This document shows, piece by piece, positions 59,958 to 64,000 of a DNA stretch of 64,000 nucleotides. The stretch comes from Aliivibrio sp. (GTDB taxonomy: Bacteria > Pseudomonadota > Gammaproteobacteria > Enterobacterales > Vibrionaceae). The notes beneath the pieces are model-generated. The model was not told where the DNA came from. It saw only the letters and a program-made list of their open reading frames with translations, and ran no database searches. Where the stretch lies: positions 18,892 through 82,891 of the forward strand of contig JAESQY010000074.1 in the NCBI GenBank assembly GCA_016764915.1. The letters are read 5' to 3'. Each line of letters starts with the position of its first letter. Position 1 is the first letter of the stretch. The position numbers were made by a program, and so were the translations under genes.

Positions 59958-61328
59958 TTATTGATCATTACCGAAATAGGTGAGCCACTGTTTTTGTGCT
60001 TGGTACATCTCATCAAACATCGCGTTTATCTGTTCAAGCGTACACACTGTTGCGGTGACCGGATCCAGTGAGAGTGCATATTTTGCTGCGGTTAAGTCAG
60101 AGTTCAGTACCGCTTCAACTATCAACTCATGCACCGCGGTATTGGTCTTGATTAAACTGGCGCATTGAGTGGGCAGTTTCCCCATAGCCTGAGGCTGCAG
60201 TCCTTTTTTATCTACCCAGATTGGCACTTCTACCACACAATTTTGCGGCAGATTATCAATCAATAGTGTGTCAGGCTGTTGATTAGCCAAATTACCATTA
60301 ATACGAGTGCGTTCTCCACTGACCATGGCGTTGATGATTTTTGGTGCGTTGAGCATGTTTTGAGCAATTACAAACTCAAGTTCGCCGTTGAGTTGTGCAT
60401 CAACTTCCTTTTTACTTGCCGCGTGAACCTCTCTTTCTAATTCAAGCAGGTTCCAACGTCTTGGTAAGAAGTGATTGATCATTTGCTCATTTTTACGAAA
60501 GTAGGGCAGGTAATCACTGCAGTGCCAGTGGTTTTCGGTGCACCACGAACCAAAGAATTTCAATATCTCACAACGTACACCGTCAGAGTCATACACCTTG
60601 GGATCATGAATCATCGCATCAATCTTAGGCTGTAAGTCTTCGCCATTCATCATGAACTTAGTTATCCAAGTCATGTGGTTAATACCAGCAAACTCATAAT
60701 CGATGTTTTCAGGAACATCCTTATACATCAACGCTTGCCACAGCTCAGGCGTATACGGGTGTTCAATCCACTCACCGACACCGAGATAGCCCGCTAATTG
60801 TGCTGCGGTATAGCGAACCCCATAGCACAATCCGATTGATTGAATGGAGCTGAACTCTTTGGCAGCCCAGGTTAAAGGTGCGAGGGGATTAGCGTAGTTG
60901 ATGAACAGTGCATTAGGGCAGATTTGTTCCATGTCGCTCAGAATGTTTAACATCGGTGGAATGTGTCTTAGCGCTCGGAAAATGCCGCCTGGGCCCATGG
61001 TGTCCCCGACCTCTTGGATAACCCCGTATTTTTTTGGAATGTCCATATCCAACTGCCAGGGCTCTAACCCACCCACTTGAATTACGTTAATCACAAAATC
61101 AGAATGGACTAGGGCCTGTCGTTGATTAGTCGACATACAGACTTTGGCGGGCAGTCCCGTCTGTTCGATCATTAAGGTGATCAGCTGATGGCTACGTTTA
61201 AGTACATCGGGTTCTACATCCACCAACATCAATTCGATATTAGAAAGTGCTGGGTATGAGAGTAGAGCAGAGACAATCTGGCGGGTAAACATGACACTGC
61301 CCGCACCAATAATGGTAATTTTAGTCAT
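59958..61328 (-). CDS. Glycoside hydrolase family 4 (MelA-like)
   Basis: NAD- and metal-dependent glycosidase, related to E. coli alpha-galactosidase MelA. The 456-residue protein begins with the NAD fold ITIIGAGSVMFTRQI and has MGPGGIFRALR, NYANPLAPLTWA and the second metal histidine in AGINHMTW (His218). The metal and substrate motif following Cys168 is CYGV, whereas characterised members have CHSV, CN(I/V)P, CDMP or CHG, so the sugar it cleaves is hard to predict. It is the last gene of the minus-strand sugar operon, 17 bases after the permease. Confidence 0.85.
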   Translation of the reverse strand: MTKITIIGAGSVMFTRQIVSALLSYPALSNIELMLVDVEPDVLKRSHQLITLMIEQTGLPAKVCMSTNQRQALVHSDFVINVIQVGGLEPWQLDMDIPKKYGVIQEVGDTMGPGGIFRALRHIPPMLNILSDMEQICPNALFINYANPLAPLTWAAKEFSSIQSIGLCYGVRYTAAQLAGYLGVGEWIEHPYTPELWQALMYKDVPENIDYEFAGINHMTWITKFMMNGEDLQPKIDAMIHDPKVYDSDGVRCEILKFFGSWCTENHWHCSDYLPYFRKNEQMINHFLPRRWNLLELEREVHAASKKEVDAQLNGELEFVIAQNMLNAPKIINAMVSGERTRINGNLANQQPDTLLIDNLPQNCVVEVPIWVDKKGLQPQAMGKLPTQCASLIKTNTAVHELIVEAVLNSDLTAAKYALSLDPVTATVCTLEQINAMFDEMYQAQKQWLTYFGNDQ

Positions 61329-61345
61329 AATGATCCTTGGCTCAG

Positions 61346-62317
61346 CTATCTTTTTAGTGAGCGTTGTTGACGAATGAGTAAAAAGCTATGAGTGATCAGA
61401 GATAAGATGATAATGACGCCATAGACCAATTTGGTCCAAAAACCAGCCAGTCCTGCGCTGATAATACCTGCTTCAAGAATGCCGATGATGCAAGCGCCAA
61501 ATAGCGTGCCAAACAGAGTGCCGCGGCCTCCTAACATTGAGGTGCCGCCAATAAAGATGGAGGCAAACACCAGCAACATATAACCTTGCCCTTGATTCGG
61601 CCACCAACTGCACATCTCTAAACTAATAAAAGCCCCTGTTAACGCTGACATACCGCCCATGAGAGTGAACAGTTGAAAGCGTGTGGCATTGACATTCACC
61701 CCCATTAAGTTGGCGGCCTTAGGGTTATCACCAACAAAATTGATGTTATCGCCAATCACGTGAAAAGAGAGCAGTAGCCAGAAAACGCCTAAAATCACCA
61801 GACACCAGATAAACTGAGCGGGGATAAAGTCAAACAACCTGCCCACCATCAGTTGATGAAACCAAGTATCACGTATCTCAGGGATGCTGAGCGCTAAACC
61901 ATCAGCGAGCACGGTGGTTAAGCCGCCAAGAAAGAATTGGGTTCCGATGGTGGCAATAATTGAGGGGATCTTGCACATCACCACTAAAAAACCATTCAAG
62001 CAACCAGCGACTAACCCAGCAATGACAGCAGCAGCGAAAGCGATCAAAGGGGAGTGAGTCGCTTTAAACGTGGCGGCAAATACAAAGCCGCCGAGAGCGA
62101 CTATTGATGGAAAACTCAGGTCAATTTCACGAGCAATCACAATTAGCGTAAGCGCAAAAGCCAACATTGCGGTAAAAGGGATGGTGGACATAAATGAGGT
62201 ATAGATCCGCGAATGTAAAAAGGTTTGCGGGCTATAGATGGCAAATATTGTCCATAATAGAGTCAGTAACAACAGAGTAAATAGTGGGGTTCTATTTTGT
62301 AGGTAAAAAGTGTTCAA
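61346..62317 (-). CDS. Sugar ABC transporter permease (ribose/RbsC type)
   Basis: The 323-residue protein is a typical CUT2 monosaccharide permease with about eight to ten hydrophobic segments and motifs such as AREIDLSFPSIVALGGFVFA, VVMCKIPSIIATIGTQFFLG and GGTSMLGGRGTLFGTLFGA. It lies between the ATPase (overlap four bases, ATGA) and the glycosidase. Confidence 0.9.
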   Translation of the reverse strand: MNTFYLQNRTPLFTLLLLTLLWTIFAIYSPQTFLHSRIYTSFMSTIPFTAMLAFALTLIVIAREIDLSFPSIVALGGFVFAATFKATHSPLIAFAAAVIAGLVAGCLNGFLVVMCKIPSIIATIGTQFFLGGLTTVLADGLALSIPEIRDTWFHQLMVGRLFDFIPAQFIWCLVILGVFWLLLSFHVIGDNINFVGDNPKAANLMGVNVNATRFQLFTLMGGMSALTGAFISLEMCSWWPNQGQGYMLLVFASIFIGGTSMLGGRGTLFGTLFGACIIGILEAGIISAGLAGFWTKLVYGVIIILSLITHSFLLIRQQRSLKR

Positions 62318-63072
62318 AGTAGTCCTCTGCCGACACAGTTTAAGATAGATTGTTGCAATTCGGGTTGAGATATTTCACTTTTGACGTGTTCGGCCACAAT
62401 GGTTCCGTGGTCCAAAATTAAGAAACGGTCAGCAACACGATAAGCGTCATTCAGGTTATGGGTAATCAGTAAACAGGCTCTATGTTGTGCTTTTAGTGTT
62501 TCGATAAAGCAGAGTACTTTTTCGACTTCGCCCAGAGAGAGTGCGGTGGTGGGTTCATCTAGAATCACTACTTTTGCGTCAAACAACATGGCTCGACCTA
62601 TGGCCAAACCTTGTCGTTCTCCACCGGACAGTAATTTGGCCTCTGTTTCAATGGTGGCGCCAATACCATTGAAATTCAGCGTTTTAAGTAAAAGATCAGC
62701 TTGGCGTTTCTCCTCTTTGCTATCAATGAAACCGAATCGGTTACGCAGATGACGTCCAAGAAAGAGATTGCGCCAAATATTTTGTTGTTCGCCGAGAGAG
62801 TCAGACTGATAAACCGTCTCTATCCCTCTTTCTCGAGCGAGTTTTACCCCATATTTTTTTGTACAAATGGGTTCGTTGTTAATAAAAATTTGACCATCCG
62901 TGAAATTTTCAGCACCTGACATTGCTTTAATTAATGTAGATTTACCTGCGCCATTGTCACCCAGCAGAGCTAACACCTCGTTTTTTTTAATCGAGAAGCT
63001 AATATTTTTTAGCGCTTGTGTTGGCCCGAACCACTTATTTAAGTTTTTGATTTCAATGGCGACATTTTTCAT
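62314..63072 (-). CDS. Sugar ABC transporter ATP-binding protein, single domain
   Basis: The 252-residue protein carries one nucleotide-binding domain: Walker A LLGDNGAGKSTLIKAMSG, signature LSGGERQGLAIGRA and Walker B VVILDEPTTALS. Most ribose-type (CUT2) ATPases have two such domains in about 500 residues; this short form resembles the fructose transporter FrcA group. It overlaps the binding-protein gene by one base and the permease by four. Confidence 0.88.
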   Translation of the reverse strand: MKNVAIEIKNLNKWFGPTQALKNISFSIKKNEVLALLGDNGAGKSTLIKAMSGAENFTDGQIFINNEPICTKKYGVKLARERGIETVYQSDSLGEQQNIWRNLFLGRHLRNRFGFIDSKEEKRQADLLLKTLNFNGIGATIETEAKLLSGGERQGLAIGRAMLFDAKVVILDEPTTALSLGEVEKVLCFIETLKAQHRACLLITHNLNDAYRVADRFLILDHGTIVAEHVKSEISQPELQQSILNCVGRGLL

Positions 63073-64000
63073 TAACGAATGCCTGCCTCAGCCAAAGGAG
63101 CAATAAAGTTAATGTTATCGAGACTGACGAAACCTGCGCCAGTATTGATTTCTAACCCAGAGAAGCCGTAACGCTTACTGAGTGCAATTTGAACCACTGA
63201 TAGGTAACCCATTAAGTAAGGCTGACTGTCAGAAACAAGTTGTACATAGCCCGTTTTAATCGCATCAGCGGTAACGGGAGAGAGACTAAATCCGCCGACG
63301 AAGATGCTGTTAGGTTTGATACCTGCATTACGTAAGAAGTTGCCCATTTGAGCAGTAAGCGCTCCGTGATCAACCAGAATCATTTCGACATCTGGGTGTG
63401 AGGCAAGATAAGCGGTGATGACTGATGTACCGATAGACGAATCTTTATCCGTCTCTGGAGAAATTTGAATGAAATCAACCGTGAGCCCGGCATCTTCTAA
63501 AGTATTGATCAGCCCAATAGTCGACTTACTGCGCTCAGCCATATCTTTGATCCCCCACACTAATGCTCGAGAACCGGCTTTTAACTCACTACGACGAAGT
63601 GCTTCTTGCGCTAACTGAATACCCCGAGTGGCATTATCTGCACCGATGTAACCGAATCCGTCAGCAGAGTGCGCGCTCATGGTCGCTGGAACAGGCGTGT
63701 CGATTGAGGTGACTTTGATATTATTGTCGAACGCTTCATTAATGAGAGGCTGATAAGCAGCATCACCAGGGTGACCCATAATCACAATACCACTTGGTTT
63801 AGCCGCCAGAGATAGTTTGAAGTTCTCGATCATTTTTTGCGGATTCCAATCAGAATAGATCAGACGCAGGTCGACATTGAGATCTTCACTGGCTTGTACC
63901 GCACCCTTTTGAACTATGGTGGCGAATGAGCCGCCTACTGGTCCGCCAACATCAAACCAAATAGAGATATCCTGTCCTAATGGTTCAGCAATTGCAGAAG
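63072..64000 (-). CDS. Sugar-binding periplasmic protein (5' end outside window)
   Basis: Periplasmic binding protein of the ribose/galactose type (Peripla_BP_4 fold), which hands its sugar to the ABC transporter encoded downstream. The frame is open past the apparent ATG at 63833 to the end of the window, with residues such as DISIWFDVGGPVGGSF and LRLIYSDWNPQK there, so the N-terminus and signal peptide are outside. Visible motifs are GIVIMGHPGDAAYQPLI, SIDTPVPA and YIGADNATRGIQLA. It is probably the first gene of the operon. Confidence 0.87.
   Translation of the reverse strand, partial: SAIAEPLGQDISIWFDVGGPVGGSFATIVQKGAVQASEDLNVDLRLIYSDWNPQKMIENFKLSLAAKPSGIVIMGHPGDAAYQPLINEAFDNNIKVTSIDTPVPATMSAHSADGFGYIGADNATRGIQLAQEALRRSELKAGSRALVWGIKDMAERSKSTIGLINTLEDAGLTVDFIQISPETDKDSSIGTSVITAYLASHPDVEMILVDHGALTAQMGNFLRNAGIKPNSIFVGGFSLSPVTADAIKTGYVQLVSDSQPYLMGYLSVVQIALSKRYGFSGLEINTGAGFVSLDNINFIAPLAEAGIR

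Overview
This window looks like a chromosome segment of a marine gammaproteobacterium of the family Vibrionaceae, most likely Vibrio or a close relative. The evidence is the AT-leaning codon use, a FadR carrying the roughly 40-residue insertion known from Vibrio FadR, a rhombosortase, a ComEA-type protein beside ppiD, and an E. coli-like core gene order interrupted by accessory blocks. No tRNA, rRNA, intact insertion sequence, prophage or CRISPR array was found.

Layout. Bases 1-7941 hold a protein quality-control block: tig (partial), clpP, clpX, lon, hupB, ppiD, then a comEA-like gene. A heat-shock (sigma-32) promoter precedes lon. Bases 7920-10967 hold rhombosortase, a DTW-domain tRNA modifier, yfbR and alaA. 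Bases 11217-18339 are the complete menaquinone operon menFDHBCE. Bases 18342-23172 hold an LplT-like transporter, a small TIGR02647-type protein, an orphan carbamate kinase and an unusual protein made of three fused Rid (YjgF/UK114) domains. Bases 23389-27831 are mixed: two cysteine-cluster proteins, an orphan membrane protein next to the decayed C-terminus of a tyrosine integrase, a PH-domain protein, dusC, a type IV pilin-like protein and a SEC-C protein. Bases 27881-44567 follow an order largely shared with E. coli: dsbB, nhaB-fadR, the prkA-yeaH-spoVR operon, an OmpV-like porin, yeaD, gapA, msrB, a DUF2989-like lipoprotein, yeaC, ansA and sppA. Bases 44727-48998 carry fadH, with a near-ideal FadR operator in front of it, and the selenium pair selD-selU.

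The most distinctive region is 49091-57831, a tightly packed block between selD-selU and topB; selD and topB are direct neighbours in E. coli. It encodes a methyltransferase, homologues of DarA and DarB (dialkylresorcinol synthesis), a small unknown protein, a BtrH-like acyltransferase, an ABC ATPase and ABC-2 permease, an acyl carrier protein, a ketosynthase interrupted by one in-frame TAA, and a ketosynthase-like protein without the active-site cysteine. I read it as a compact lipid or resorcinol biosynthesis and export cluster whose ketosynthase may be newly inactivated.

After topB the window ends in a minus-strand sugar operon: a periplasmic binding protein (cut by the window edge), a single-domain ABC ATPase, a permease and a family 4 glycosidase with an atypical Cys-Tyr-Gly-Val metal-site motif.
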